Shown here: in pieces, positions 18,234 to 27,491 of the stretch
Numbering within the stretch: position 1 is the stretch's first letter
Layout of the letters: each line of letters starts with the position of its first letter
DNA from: Stieleria varia
GTDB taxonomy: Bacteria; Planctomycetota; Planctomycetia; Pirellulales; Pirellulaceae
Assembly (NCBI RefSeq): GCF_038443385.1
Contig: NZ_CP151726.1
Coordinates: 6,944,001-7,008,000, forward strand
Length of the DNA: 64,000 nucleotides
Direction of reading: 5' to 3'
Translations under genes and position numbers: made by a program
Notes under the pieces: model-generated
Database searches by the model: none
Told to the model about the DNA's origin: nothing
The model's input: the letters and a program-made list of their open reading frames with translations, nothing else

Positions 18234-19009
18234 CCAATATCCCCCCGGACGAATGCAGCGACGGTCCGACGGACTTTCAATTTCACCCCCAGCGGCTCCA
18301 AGTGATCTTGGGCCAGCATGTTTCAAAATCCGCCCGATCACCAACTCGATCACCAACTCGATCACCGGCCCCAACTCCTGCTCGATCACCGCTGAGCCCT
18401 GGGCTGGCATACGGTAGGCATCGAGGCCCCGCTCGCATGCAATCGCGGATGGCCGCCGTGCTGGTGGCCCTGTATCAATCACGCCAACCAGATCACGCCG
18501 GTCGATGGGTAATCCCGCTGACGCTCAGGCCGCCGACGATGGTCCATCACGGAGGCCAAATCAGCTTGCCGGGCGGCCGGATCGAGCCGGGCGAAACTCC
18601 GCAGCAAGCAGCCGAGCGGGAGTATTTGGAGGAATTAGGGCTGCCGCCCCTGACGCAACAATGGCTGGGAACGCTGTCGACCCAGTACGTTTTTGGCAGT
18701 GACCACTTGGTTCAACCGCAAGTTGCGATCCTGAAAACGCCCGAATCGGATTGGAGGCCGAACCCGTTAGAGGTCGCCCAGGTCATGGAAGTGCCGTTGG
18801 CAGCTTTGGTCAACCGCGAAAACAGAAAAACCATTCGACGCAGACGCAGAGTCCGAGCCGTGTCGACGCAAAACGAACCCGTAAACACCGTTTTGGGATT
18901 TCATTTCTCGATCCCGGTCATTTCCGTCGGACCCCATCGGATTTGGGGTGCAACGGCGATGATCCTGGACGAATTGGCCCAATGTTTGCTTCAATGTCAA
19001 GCCGATTAG
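18230..19009 (+). CDS. Nudix hydrolase, coenzyme A pyrophosphatase type
   Basis: 259 residues. The Nudix box GRIEPGETPQQAAEREYLEE fits G-x5-E-x7-RE-U-x-EE-x-G-U exactly. Upstream LTLRPPTMVHHGGQISLPGG matches the extra motif of the CoA pyrophosphatase (NudL) subgroup, which cuts CoA to 4'-phosphopantetheine and 3',5'-ADP. An N-terminal insert (SPTRSPTRSPAPTPARSP) is encoded by a short tandem repeat of GATCACCAACTC and is probably disordered. It is coupled to the preceding isomerase-like gene. Confidence 0.85.
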   Translation: MTNIPPDECSDGPTDFQFHPQRLQVILGQHVSKSARSPTRSPTRSPAPTPARSPLSPGLAYGRHRGPARMQSRMAAVLVALYQSRQPDHAGRWVIPLTLRPPTMVHHGGQISLPGGRIEPGETPQQAAEREYLEELGLPPLTQQWLGTLSTQYVFGSDHLVQPQVAILKTPESDWRPNPLEVAQVMEVPLAALVNRENRKTIRRRRRVRAVSTQNEPVNTVLGFHFSIPVISVGPHRIWGATAMILDELAQCLLQCQAD

Positions 19010-19094
19010 GTTTGCGTGGTTTCCGGTGCCAAATTGACATCAGGCACCGCACTCCTACAATTCACGAGAGATTACGGCAGACATCGACGTTTTA

Positions 19095-19296
19095 GTGAGC
19101 CGACAGCGCTAGCGGGCTGTTGATTTAGTGAGCCGCGACGCGTAAGCGGCCGGGCCTACCGCATTGCCCGGTGCCTTACGGCCCACGGCTCAACCTTGCG
19201 TTCCCAATTTCGATTAAATCAACAGGCCACTAGCCGCGGGCTTTATGGTGACGACCCAACCCCGTTCAATGCCCGTGGCTAGCGCCATCGGCTCAC
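19095..19296. repeat. Nested repeats: a 116-bp element inserted into a hairpin element
   Basis: The outer element has arms GTGAGCCGACAGCGCTAG (19095 on) and GCTAGCGCCATCGGCTCAC (ending about 19296). Its left arm is split at CTAG by an inner element (19113-19229) whose ends, GGGCTGTTGATTTA and TAAATCAACAGGCC, are inverted. CTAG is present on both sides (19109-19112 and 19230-19233), as expected for a target duplication. No gene lies in 19010-19435. Confidence 0.75.
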
Positions 19297-19435
19297 AGCA
19301 AATCCGTCACGCACCAAATCGACATCCTCGGCTGTAATTACCACATAATCTCCCGATATCGATTTTCAAACCAACTTGGCCACCGCAACTGAGCACCGGC
19401 CATTCCCACCTGTTCCCGAGCGAAGGAAGAACGCA

Positions 19436-19765
19436 ATGGCCTCAGATGCCGTGAAAGAATTTACCGACGACAACTTTGACGCCGAAGTCCTGCAGTCAGA
19501 CGGCGCGGTGCTGGTCGATTTCTGGGCACCCTGGTGCGGACCTTGCCGCCAGATCGCTCCCATGATCGATGAATTGGCTGGCGAGAATCCGTCTGCCAAG
19601 ATCGGCAAGTTGAACATCGACGACAACCCTGGCGTGGCGCAACAGTTCGGCATCAGCAGCATCCCGACGCTGCTGTTGTTCAAGAACGGCGAAGTCACCG
19701 AGAGCTTCGTCGGCGTCCGCCCCAAGGCGGCCCTGCAAGAAGCCCTGGACTCGGCCGCCGTCTGA
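19436..19765 (+). CDS. trxA: Thioredoxin
   Basis: 109 residues from ATG 19436 (AAGGAAG upstream). The active site WCGPC is preceded by VLVDFWAP, and the cis-Pro motif is SIPTLLLF. Length and motifs are those of a classical cytosolic thioredoxin, a protein-disulfide reductant fed by thioredoxin reductase. It stands alone with its own terminator. An in-frame TTG at 19376 is rejected for lack of a ribosome site and homologous sequence. Confidence 0.95.
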   Translation: MASDAVKEFTDDNFDAEVLQSDGAVLVDFWAPWCGPCRQIAPMIDELAGENPSAKIGKLNIDDNPGVAQQFGISSIPTLLLFKNGEVTESFVGVRPKAALQEALDSAAV

Positions 19766-19793
19766 TCAGCGACCCCGCTCAGCCAACCAACGA

Positions 19794-19822
19794 AAAACGC
19801 CGACCTCGCGTCGGCGTTTTTT
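19794..19822 (+). terminator. Rho-independent terminator of the thioredoxin gene
   Basis: ACGCCGAC and GTCGGCGT pair across a CTCGC loop, followed by a run of T, 30 bases after the stop. Confidence 0.85.
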
Positions 19823-19941
19823 ATGCGCCACATGCTGTCGGCGAACGGGAAACGAGTCACTCCTGTGTGTCAGTTACAATGACTCTCCCCTAATCGCCCC
19901 ACCTTGACCGGAGAAACTCATGAGTCAGCCGTTTCCACGTC

Positions 19942-21486
19942 GTGTCGCACTCAAAACCGATGAAGATGTCCGCGCTGACCGGACCACTTGGCGAAAAAGA
20001 CAACCACGACATCGAACTGTACATCCAGAAAGACAGCGACTGGAAATCACTTGGCATCGCGACGTTGGACGGCGACGCATGGACGGCAACCTTTCGCATC
20101 CCCAACTGGGACGAAAAAACCGAAACGCCCTACATGCTGGTCTATCGAGAGACTCACCCCAGCGGCGTGGTCACCGAATCGATCTGGACGGGCAAGGTCA
20201 AAGCCAACCCAACGGGACGACCTCTGCGTCTGGGCGCGTTAACTTGCCAAAACGACTACGCGTTTCCGTACGAACCGGTTGCAAACAACTTGGTCAAACT
20301 TGATCCGGACATGTTGTACTTCTCCGGCGACCAACTCTACGAAGGACACGGCGGATACGGCATCATCCGTGAGCCGGCCGACCGCGCGATCTTGAACTAC
20401 CTCCGCAAGTACTATCAGTTCGGCTGGGCGTTTCGCGAAGCGATGCAGGATCGACCGACTCTGTGCTTGCCCGACGACCACGATGTCTTTCAAGGAAACA
20501 TTTGGGGCGAAGGCGGTAAGCCGATGGACATCAAGACCGGCGGTGCGTCGTCCAACGGCGGCTACATCGAGCCGGCTCGCATGGTCAACGCGGTCCACAA
20601 AACCAACTGCGCCCACCATCCCGACTTTGCCGATCCCAATCCCGTCCTCCAAGACATCAGCGTTTACTACGGAGACATGGTTTACGGCGACGTTAGCTTT
20701 GCCATCATCGCTGATCGACAGTTCAAGAGTGGTCCGCAGATGGTGGACACCGGCAGCGGACGTGCCGACCACCTCACCGATCGCGATATCGATCCGTATA
20801 AACTCGACAAGCCGGGTTTGATTCTGTTGGGCGAACGTCAAGAAGAATTCTTGCGTCAATGGGCGTCCGACTGGCGAGGCCACACGATGAAGGTCTTATT
20901 GAGTCAAACCGTTTTCGCCGGTGTGGCAACCCATCACGGTGGCTACAACGGATACCTTGTCGCCGACCTCGACTCGGGCGGCTGGCCGCAGACACCACGC
21001 AACCATGCGATCCGAATCGTGCGCCCCGCCATGCCCCTGCACATCAATGGCGATCAACACTTGACCTCACTGACTCAGTACGGCGTCGACAAACAACGCG
21101 ATTCCAATTGGTCGTTTTGCACACCGGCGATCGCCGCCGGGTATCCTCGCTGGTGGCGACCAGACGAAGTCGGCATGCCGCACGAGCATCGCCCGAAACA
21201 CGGACTGCCCCACACGGGTGAATACCTCGATGGGCTGGGCAACAAAGTTTACGTGTACGCGGTGGGCAACCCCGAAGTCGGCACCGCAAAGAATCGATAC
21301 GACAAGGCCCACCAAAAGGGCAGCGGCTTTGGCTTGGTGACGATCGACACAGACGCCAAAACGTACACGCTGGACGCCTTTCGATTCTTGGTCGATCCCA
21401 CCGACGGCAAGCCTGAGAACCAGTTTCCCGGCTGGCCCGTGACGATCCACCAAAAAGAAAACGCAGGCGAAAACGTGATCCGGTGA
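19942..21486 (+). CDS. PhoD-like phosphatase / metallophosphoesterase
   Basis: 514 residues from GTG 19942. Metal-site motifs of the PhoD family are seen: [10 protein letters not shown], then [18 protein letters not shown] and a C-terminal HRP/H-rich stretch, on a beta-sandwich-like N-terminal domain. It hydrolyses phosphoesters; no signal peptide is visible at this start. An ATG at 19920 with a good GGAG ribosome site lies in another frame and could mean that the true N-terminus reaches this frame through an indel. ATG 19960 is a further option. The catalytic part is intact. Confidence 0.8.
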   Translation: MSHSKPMKMSALTGPLGEKDNHDIELYIQKDSDWKSLGIATLDGDAWTATFRIPNWDEKTETPYMLVYRETHPSGVVTESIWTGKVKANPTGRPLRLGALTCQNDYAFPYEPVANNLVKLDPDMLYFSGDQLYEGHGGYGIIREPADRAILNYLRKYYQFGWAFREAMQDRPTLCLPDDHDVFQGNIWGEGGKPMDIKTGGASSNGGYIEPARMVNAVHKTNCAHHPDFADPNPVLQDISVYYGDMVYGDVSFAIIADRQFKSGPQMVDTGSGRADHLTDRDIDPYKLDKPGLILLGERQEEFLRQWASDWRGHTMKVLLSQTVFAGVATHHGGYNGYLVADLDSGGWPQTPRNHAIRIVRPAMPLHINGDQHLTSLTQYGVDKQRDSNWSFCTPAIAAGYPRWWRPDEVGMPHEHRPKHGLPHTGEYLDGLGNKVYVYAVGNPEVGTAKNRYDKAHQKGSGFGLVTIDTDAKTYTLDAFRFLVDPTDGKPENQFPGWPVTIHQKENAGENVIR

Positions 21487-21610
21487 CGAAAGTCCGCGCG
21501 TCCCCAAGCCGGTACACCAGCAGAACCATGTGTCGCCTGGATCGGGTTATACTGCTGTGCTTTCTCTCTCCACCCTTCCTGAAACCATCCCACCTCGATC
21601 CCCATTCATC

Positions 21611-22909
21611 ATGAAAACACCAAGACTCCTTTCCATCACGCTCGCTCTCACACTGATGGCGTCGTTCGCCGCCGCCGAAGCACCCACGGGCTCCACCGAA
21701 ATCTTCAACGGCACTGACCTGCAAGGCTGGACCGCACGTCCACACTTCAGCCCCGTCAAACTCGCGGAGATGCCGGAGGACGAACGCAACGCTCAAGTCG
21801 AAAAATGGATGGACGAAGCCAACCAGCATTGGACGGTCGAAAATGGAGAGCTCGTCAATGACGGAAAAGGTCCCTACCTGACAACAGCCAAGGACTACGG
21901 CGACTATGAATTGGTCCTGGAGTACAAAACCGTGGCCAAGGCGGACAGCGGCATCTACCTCAAAGCGACACCGCAAGTTCAGATTTGGGACTCGACTGAC
22001 GAAGGCAAGTTCAACTTGGGCGCCGACAAAGGCAGCGGCGGACTTTGGAACAACAGCGCCGGCGCACCAGGCAAAGACCCCATCGTTCTGGCCGATAAAC
22101 CATTTGGCGAGTGGAACAAGTTTCGCATCTTGCAAGTCGGTGCCAGAACCTCGGTTTGGCTCAATGACAAAATGGTCGTCGATCATGCGATCATGGAAAA
22201 CTACTGGGACCGCGCGGCTCCCCTGTTCGCATCCGGCCCGATCGAGTTGCAAACCCACGGCGGAGAAATCCGCTGGCGCAACATTGCGATTCGCGAACTG
22301 ACGCCCGAACAAGCCAACGAGGTGCTCAGCAGCCACAACAACTCTGGATTCAACAGCCTGTTCAACGGCAATGACTTGAGCGGATGGCAAGGTGCCAACG
22401 AGAATTACGAAGTCGTCGAGGGCGCGATCCAGTGCAAAGAGGGCAAGGGCGGCACGCTGTTGACCGACGGCGAATACAAGGACTTTGTCGCTCGCGTCGA
22501 GTTCATGTTGCCACCCGGCGGCAACAATGGACTGGCCATTCGCGCGCCTCTCAACGGCGACCCTGCTTATGTGGCAATGTGCGAACTACAAGTGCTCGAT
22601 TCGGAACACCCCAAGTATGCAAAGCTGGACGCTCGCCAGTACCACGGCAGTGCGTACGGCATGGCCGCTGCCCACCGAGGATTCCTGCGTGAAACCGGTC
22701 AATGGAATTTCCAAGAGGTCACGGTGCGAGGCAGCACCATCAAAGTCGAACTCAACGGCAACGTGATCTTGGACACGGATCTTTCCAAGATCACCGAGTA
22801 CATGGCCGACAAGAAGCATCCCGGCAAAGACAACGCCCAAGGTCACTTTGGGTTCGCAGGTCATGGAGACGCCGTCCGCTTCCGCAACGTCAGTATCAAA
22901 CCGCTGTAG
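21611..22909 (+). CDS. Secreted protein with two DUF1080 (3-keto-disaccharide hydrolase type) domains
   Basis: 432 residues from ATG 21611. The signal peptide MKTPRLLSITLALTLMASFAAAEA probably ends after AAA. Domain 1 (about 30-240) opens with EIFNGTDLQGWTA and domain 2 (about 250-432) with SLFNGNDLSGWQG, a tandem duplication of the lectin-like jelly roll known as DUF1080. The family is abundant in planctomycetes and includes 3-keto-glucoside hydrolases. Repeats follow. Confidence 0.88.
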   Translation: MKTPRLLSITLALTLMASFAAAEAPTGSTEIFNGTDLQGWTARPHFSPVKLAEMPEDERNAQVEKWMDEANQHWTVENGELVNDGKGPYLTTAKDYGDYELVLEYKTVAKADSGIYLKATPQVQIWDSTDEGKFNLGADKGSGGLWNNSAGAPGKDPIVLADKPFGEWNKFRILQVGARTSVWLNDKMVVDHAIMENYWDRAAPLFASGPIELQTHGGEIRWRNIAIRELTPEQANEVLSSHNNSGFNSLFNGNDLSGWQGANENYEVVEGAIQCKEGKGGTLLTDGEYKDFVARVEFMLPPGGNNGLAIRAPLNGDPAYVAMCELQVLDSEHPKYAKLDARQYHGSAYGMAAAHRGFLRETGQWNFQEVTVRGSTIKVELNGNVILDTDLSKITEYMADKKHPGKDNAQGHFGFAGHGDAVRFRNVSIKPL

Positions 22910-22984
22910 GTTGTTCGCTGGCGGTGCCTCGTCTGCGCACATCAGCCGCGCGATAGAGAGTGTCCCGCTTAGCAAGGTCGTGTT

Positions 22985-23120
22985 AACAAGCGTTCGATGG
23001 TGTCATACGCCCTGAGCCGCTGGCCGTAAGGCCACGGGTGTTGGCACCTGACGGTTACCGTGTTCGTTGTGCCAGATACCCGGCCGCTGACGCGTCACGG
23101 CTTACTAAGTCAACAACCCG
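22985..23120. repeat. Inverted copy of the CTGTTGATTTA element family
   Basis: The stretch ending in AAGTCAACAACCCGCG carries the reverse complement of the motif GTGAGCCGYGACGCGTMAGC found inside the element at 19113. 22910-23154 holds no gene. Confidence 0.55.
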
Positions 23121-23154
23121 CGAGCGTCTGAGGCTCACTTGGATTGCAACGCGA

Positions 23155-24318
23155 TCAGCAGCAACCGCCGCCGTCGCAACAATCACTCTCACCAAGCACC
23201 GTCTGCTTGTAGTCGCGGCCCTTGGTCACTCGCGGTGATCGCAATTCAACGCCGCCGCTGCATTCAAACGGCTCCGCTTCCTCAGGGGCGATGGCCACCC
23301 GGGGTTCGACGGGGATAAAGAACTCGCTGTACGGTTCCTTGGTCAGTAGATGGAATGTCTTGCGACAAACCGCCGTTCGAACGCCGCGATGGAAGGTATG
23401 TCCCAGTTCATCTGTCACACTGCAAAACGGTCCCCGATAAATCACCGCTTCATTATGTTCAAAACACGGACCGTCCTTGCCCTTGTACGCGATCACGGTC
23501 GCCGATCGAAACTCGATGCCTTGAACGGTCTGCCACGGCTGGGCCTGCAAGACCGGCATTTCGATGCCGTGGAATCCGGCACGCTGAAACGCTTCGATGA
23601 ACTCGTTCTCCAAGAACGCTCCCGACAGACAACCACTCCAAAGTTCCGCGTCCTGCTGCATGTGCTCGGGCACCGGCTCATCGCAAACGATGTCGCTGAT
23701 CACGGCTCGCCCGCCCGGACGCAGGACACGATAGATTTCGGCAAACAGTTTTTCTTTCTCCGTCGGATCAACAAGGTTCAAGACACAGTTGCTGACCACC
23801 ACATCGATGGAGTCCGTCGGGATCATCGGCGCGGTACTGCGCAGCTCCGTTACAAACGCTTCCATGGCTTGTAGTGACGATTCATCGCTCACCGGGTTTT
23901 CTTTCAAGTACTCGTCCAACCGATCGCGATCGATCTGCAAGTCTTGGATCTTTCCTTTGTGAAAACGAACATTGTCGTACCCGATCGCCTCGGCTACCAC
24001 CGGCTGGCTTTCACGCGCCAATTGCAGCATCGCGTCGTTCATGTCGACTCCGATGACGCGTCCCGTTTCGCCGACGACCTGCGCCGCGATGAAACAGATC
24101 TTGCCGCCACCGCTGCCGAGATCCAACACCGTTTCCCCGGAACGAACATACTTGGAGGGATCACCGCAGCCGTAATCCCGATCGATGACTTCCTGCGGAA
24201 TGACCGCCAAGTACTGGCGATCATAGTCCACCGGACAGCACAACTCTGGCTCACGCTGGCCAGCAGCAGCAGCGTATCGATCACGGACAGCGGATTCGGT
24301 GTTCAACGTGCCTGACAT
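23155..24318 (-). CDS. arsM: Arsenite methyltransferase, arsenosugar-pathway type
   Basis: 387 residues. The SAM-binding motif VLDLGSGGGKICFIAAQ, then VIGVDMND, IDVVVSNCVLNLV and RPGGRAVISDIV are typical of ArsM. Likely arsenic-binding cysteines are in ELCCPVDY, SNCVLN and SGCLSGAF. A C-terminal extension, ending DCCDGGGCC, marks the arsenosugar-associated form. It methylates As(III). It lies 48 bases downstream of arsS on the same strand, so the pair is likely an operon making dimethylated arsenic for arsenosugars. Confidence 0.9.
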   Translation of the reverse strand: MSGTLNTESAVRDRYAAAAGQREPELCCPVDYDRQYLAVIPQEVIDRDYGCGDPSKYVRSGETVLDLGSGGGKICFIAAQVVGETGRVIGVDMNDAMLQLARESQPVVAEAIGYDNVRFHKGKIQDLQIDRDRLDEYLKENPVSDESSLQAMEAFVTELRSTAPMIPTDSIDVVVSNCVLNLVDPTEKEKLFAEIYRVLRPGGRAVISDIVCDEPVPEHMQQDAELWSGCLSGAFLENEFIEAFQRAGFHGIEMPVLQAQPWQTVQGIEFRSATVIAYKGKDGPCFEHNEAVIYRGPFCSVTDELGHTFHRGVRTAVCRKTFHLLTKEPYSEFFIPVEPRVAIAPEEAEPFECSGGVELRSPRVTKGRDYKQTVLGESDCCDGGGCC

Positions 24319-24366
24319 ACTTTCCTCACGACGATAAAAACGAATGAATGATGGATGATGTGGCGA

Positions 24367-25380
24367 TCAAGTCAGCGCGCCGCCGCAACTGCTGCCGGCT
24401 CCCGCTGTGCAACCATAGCAATGGTCGGCCACGGCGATGGGGCGGTCGATAAAGTCTTGCAGGTTGTCGATCGACCAAACCGTCGGCTGATCGGCCTGAC
24501 CAGCAATCGGCATCTGCAGCATTTGATTGAAGTCACAATCATAGAGCTTTCCGTCCCACCCGATCGACACGAGAGATCGGCACATCACGGAATCAGCAGC
24601 CGCCGGATTGTGGTTGTCGGCCAACAATCGCATGTAATCATCCAACTTGCCGAGTTTCGACAGAAACTTGGCGTAGCGTTTGATCGGAATGTTGGTGATC
24701 GTCAGCAAGCGATCGAACTGAATGCCGAATCGATCCTGCAACTGTGCTTTGTAATCCGATTCCAGCTTGGCTTGGTCGGGCGGCAATGACGGTCCCGTGG
24801 GATTGAACACGAGATCCAGTCGCAACCCCGTTCCGGCTTGAGCGTACCCCAAAGCGTTGAGCGTCTGTAACGCTTGAATGCTGCGTCCAAATACGCCCTG
24901 TCCTCGTTGTCCGTCGACGTTGTCTTCCAAATAACACGGCAATGAAGCAACCACGTCGACTTGATGTTCGGCCAAAAACGGGGCAACCCATTCGTAGCTC
25001 GGTTCGCTAATGATGGTCAGGTTGCATCGATCGATGACGCGAAGCCCCGCGTCTCGAAATGTCTTGACCAGACGGCGAAAACTCTCGTTCATTTCGGGTG
25101 CGCCGCCGGTCAAATCGATCGTCTGCAGCGTCCGGCAGCCGGCGACCAACTCGACGATCCTCTCAGCCGTCTCGCGGTCCATGTTCTCGCGTTTTTTCGT
25201 CGGGCCGGCTTCGACGTGACAATGCGTGCAAGTCTGATTGCACAGTTTGCCCAAGTTGACTTGCAAGTCCGTCAGTGTATGACGCACCATCGGGCTGCCA
25301 TCGCGTAGCACACGTTGAGAGAATGGTTCAATGATTCCGGTCGGCAGGCCCGCATCGATGACAGGCAGCAAAGTGGACAT
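24367..25380 (-). CDS. arsS: Arsenosugar biosynthesis radical SAM protein
   Basis: 337 residues from ATG 25380. The radical SAM 4Fe-4S motif is CNQTCTHCHVE; the GGAP-like SAM element follows as DLTGGAPEMNE. The C-terminal auxiliary Cys-rich region ends with CDFNQML, HCYGCTAGAGSSCGG. ArsS is reported to transfer the SAM ribosyl group toward an arsenosugar precursor made from dimethylarsenite. It forms an operon with arsM. An in-frame TTG at 25389 would add three residues. Confidence 0.9.
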   Translation of the reverse strand: MSTLLPVIDAGLPTGIIEPFSQRVLRDGSPMVRHTLTDLQVNLGKLCNQTCTHCHVEAGPTKKRENMDRETAERIVELVAGCRTLQTIDLTGGAPEMNESFRRLVKTFRDAGLRVIDRCNLTIISEPSYEWVAPFLAEHQVDVVASLPCYLEDNVDGQRGQGVFGRSIQALQTLNALGYAQAGTGLRLDLVFNPTGPSLPPDQAKLESDYKAQLQDRFGIQFDRLLTITNIPIKRYAKFLSKLGKLDDYMRLLADNHNPAAADSVMCRSLVSIGWDGKLYDCDFNQMLQMPIAGQADQPTVWSIDNLQDFIDRPIAVADHCYGCTAGAGSSCGGALT

Positions 25381-25599
25381 GTCTCGCAATTACACCCAAT
25401 AGTGGTCCGAACTCCAGATGAGGCGTTTCCGCCCCAGATGCGCATCGCAGGCTCTCAGTTGTAACGTGGTTCCCATTCAATGAGCAACCTCCGGCACGAT
25501 CCGCCAAATCCGTCATGGACTTCGCCCAAACTCCCCGCAGAGTTCTGTCACCTCTCCCGGCGCAGGAGACTGCTGATTGAATCGTGTTGCGTTATCACT

Positions 25600-25860
25600 G
25601 TGAGCCGATGGCGCTAGCCACGGGCCGGCACCACAATCCGCCTCAGGCCCACGGCTAGCGCCTGAGGCTCACTGGGGCCACCAGCTGCGCCGGCAGTAGG
25701 GACATAAACTTGCGCAAACCCAAAAAGAAACAACACTAAACTTTGAGCAGTCCAGTCGAACGACAATCGTCGCTCGACTTTCCAAGTCGATAGCGTGCCC
25801 CGCCAAACGTTTTGCCAATCACAAACCTGACTTGCGCAAACAAGCCCCATCCCTCGCGGT
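25600..25860. repeat. Two abutting dispersed repeats
   Basis: 25600-25754 is a copy of the large-hairpin element (arms GTGAGCCGATGGCGCTAGCC) ending TTTGAGCAGTCC; it runs directly into a half copy of the CGACTTTCCAAGTCG unit (25755-25860). 25381-26030 otherwise shows no gene. Confidence 0.75.
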
Positions 25861-26030
25861 GGACGAGAAATGGCTCCAAGAATAACGCCGAAACATCAAG
25901 CCACTCCCGTTCTCAAGCAGCACGCGCGCAACCCGTAACCAATTCAGCGACACCTCCGGGCGTTCAAGTTGCTAAACTGCATCGATAGCCTAGCTTTGCC
26001 CCCTGCCAAACGCCTCACCCATCCATTCCG

Positions 26031-27491
26031 TTGAACCGTTTTCTCGTTCCTTTCTTGCTTTTGACCATCGCGATCAAGGTGGCTGCGGTCCTCGCTCAAG
26101 GTCCATCGCCGATCGATGGCGATGCGTTGGGCTACTGGAACCTTAGTTCCCGCGTGTTGCAGGGTGATTGGCTGATGATGGGCGAACCGATCGCTTATCG
26201 GACTCCGGTTTATCCGTGGATGTTGGCCGCGATTCGATGGGTTTCACCGTGGCCCCTGCCAACGTTGATCGCTTTGCAAGGCGTGCTGTACATGGCCACG
26301 GTGTGTATCACGGCACAGTTGGGCGAGACGATCACCGGACAACCGCGGGCCAAACCGATCGTTTTGTTGTTTTCCCTGCCGATGCTTTCCGCGATCACGT
26401 TCGCGGCCACCATGCTGACGGAGACACTGTTCATCTTTCTGTTGATGCTGCATCTGTTGTCTGTCGTTTGTTACTCAGAGCATCCGACGCGATGGCGTGC
26501 CTTGTTGGTGGCGGCAAGTTTTGCGGTGTTGCTGCTGACACGTCCCATCGTGATCTTGATGTGGGTCGCTGACGTGGTTTTCATCGTGGTCATGCTTTGG
26601 CCTCGCAAGGGTTCGCCTCATCGAAGCTCGCAACCGACAACCGGAATCGACGGCGCGTCCGCTCCGCGGTCTCGGCTTGGGCTTTTTGGACACTTCGCGA
26701 TCGCTGCGTTGACGATGATGTTACTGCTCAGCCCTTGGTTGATTCGAAATCAGCGACTTTTCGGAAAACCGATGCTCACCGAGTTCGTCGGACGCAACCT
26801 CTGGATCGTAACCTTCCAAGATGGCAGCGGCGCGGGATTACCACTGCCTGACAGCACCGAGAGCGAAACCCTGCTTGATTGCTTGGTCGAGCATTCCGAG
26901 TCAACAGATACTTCGGTCCCCGATCAATGGCGTCTGACTTGGTCGGTCTCCGATGCCCTGGTGGACTCTGGGATGAGCGATCCAGAGGCGGATCGCTTGA
27001 TGCGATCGGTGGCCAAGCAGGCAGTGAAAACATCGCCGGTAGTCTTTGCCCAAAAAGCCGTCCGCCGCGTCGTCAATTTTTGGCGAACCGCTGCGACCGA
27101 TCTGCCGCCGCAAGGAGACGATCCGGGGCAAGTCCCACAACTAACGACATGGGATGCCCAGTGGTCTTTCGTCGATGCCGCGCTCGCTCGACGCTGGAGT
27201 CGGTGGGTGTGGGGCAATTCGATTTTGTTGTTTGCAATGATCATGTCGGTTGGCATTTTGATTTGGAAACGCCCCACTCGCTGGCACGGCGTTTGGCTTG
27301 CAGCGGTGCTGCTGTATTTTTGCCTGGTGACCGGGATTTTAGAGATTCCAGCCTACCGATACCGGATCGTCGTCGAACCTTTGGTGCTGTTGGTGTGTAG
27401 CATGGCAGTGACAACGCTGCTGACTCGCGATGCCGATCACACTGCCTCCTCCGCTACTCACCCAGTCGACCCCGCGACGGAAACCGAATGA
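26031..27491 (+). CDS. Membrane glycosyltransferase-like protein (ArnT/PMT type)
   Basis: 486 residues from TTG 26031. Many hydrophobic helices; the first loop carries DGDALGYWNLSSRVLQGDW with the Asp/Glu and Tyr pattern expected of lipid-linked glycosyltransferases of the GT39/GT83 type, which use polyprenyl-phosphate sugar donors. Start choice is weak: no clear ribosome site precedes the TTG and the next Met is about 48 codons in. The end overlaps the next gene (ATGA), and the next product is a GT2 enzyme that could make the lipid-linked donor. Confidence 0.75.
   Translation: MNRFLVPFLLLTIAIKVAAVLAQGPSPIDGDALGYWNLSSRVLQGDWLMMGEPIAYRTPVYPWMLAAIRWVSPWPLPTLIALQGVLYMATVCITAQLGETITGQPRAKPIVLLFSLPMLSAITFAATMLTETLFIFLLMLHLLSVVCYSEHPTRWRALLVAASFAVLLLTRPIVILMWVADVVFIVVMLWPRKGSPHRSSQPTTGIDGASAPRSRLGLFGHFAIAALTMMLLLSPWLIRNQRLFGKPMLTEFVGRNLWIVTFQDGSGAGLPLPDSTESETLLDCLVEHSESTDTSVPDQWRLTWSVSDALVDSGMSDPEADRLMRSVAKQAVKTSPVVFAQKAVRRVVNFWRTAATDLPPQGDDPGQVPQLTTWDAQWSFVDAALARRWSRWVWGNSILLFAMIMSVGILIWKRPTRWHGVWLAAVLLYFCLVTGILEIPAYRYRIVVEPLVLLVCSMAVTTLLTRDADHTASSATHPVDPATETE

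Noticed and set aside
21044..22390. 448-codon minus-strand ORF opposite the PhoD-like and DUF1080 genes
   Set aside because: Shadow of two well-supported plus-strand genes; no recognisable domain.
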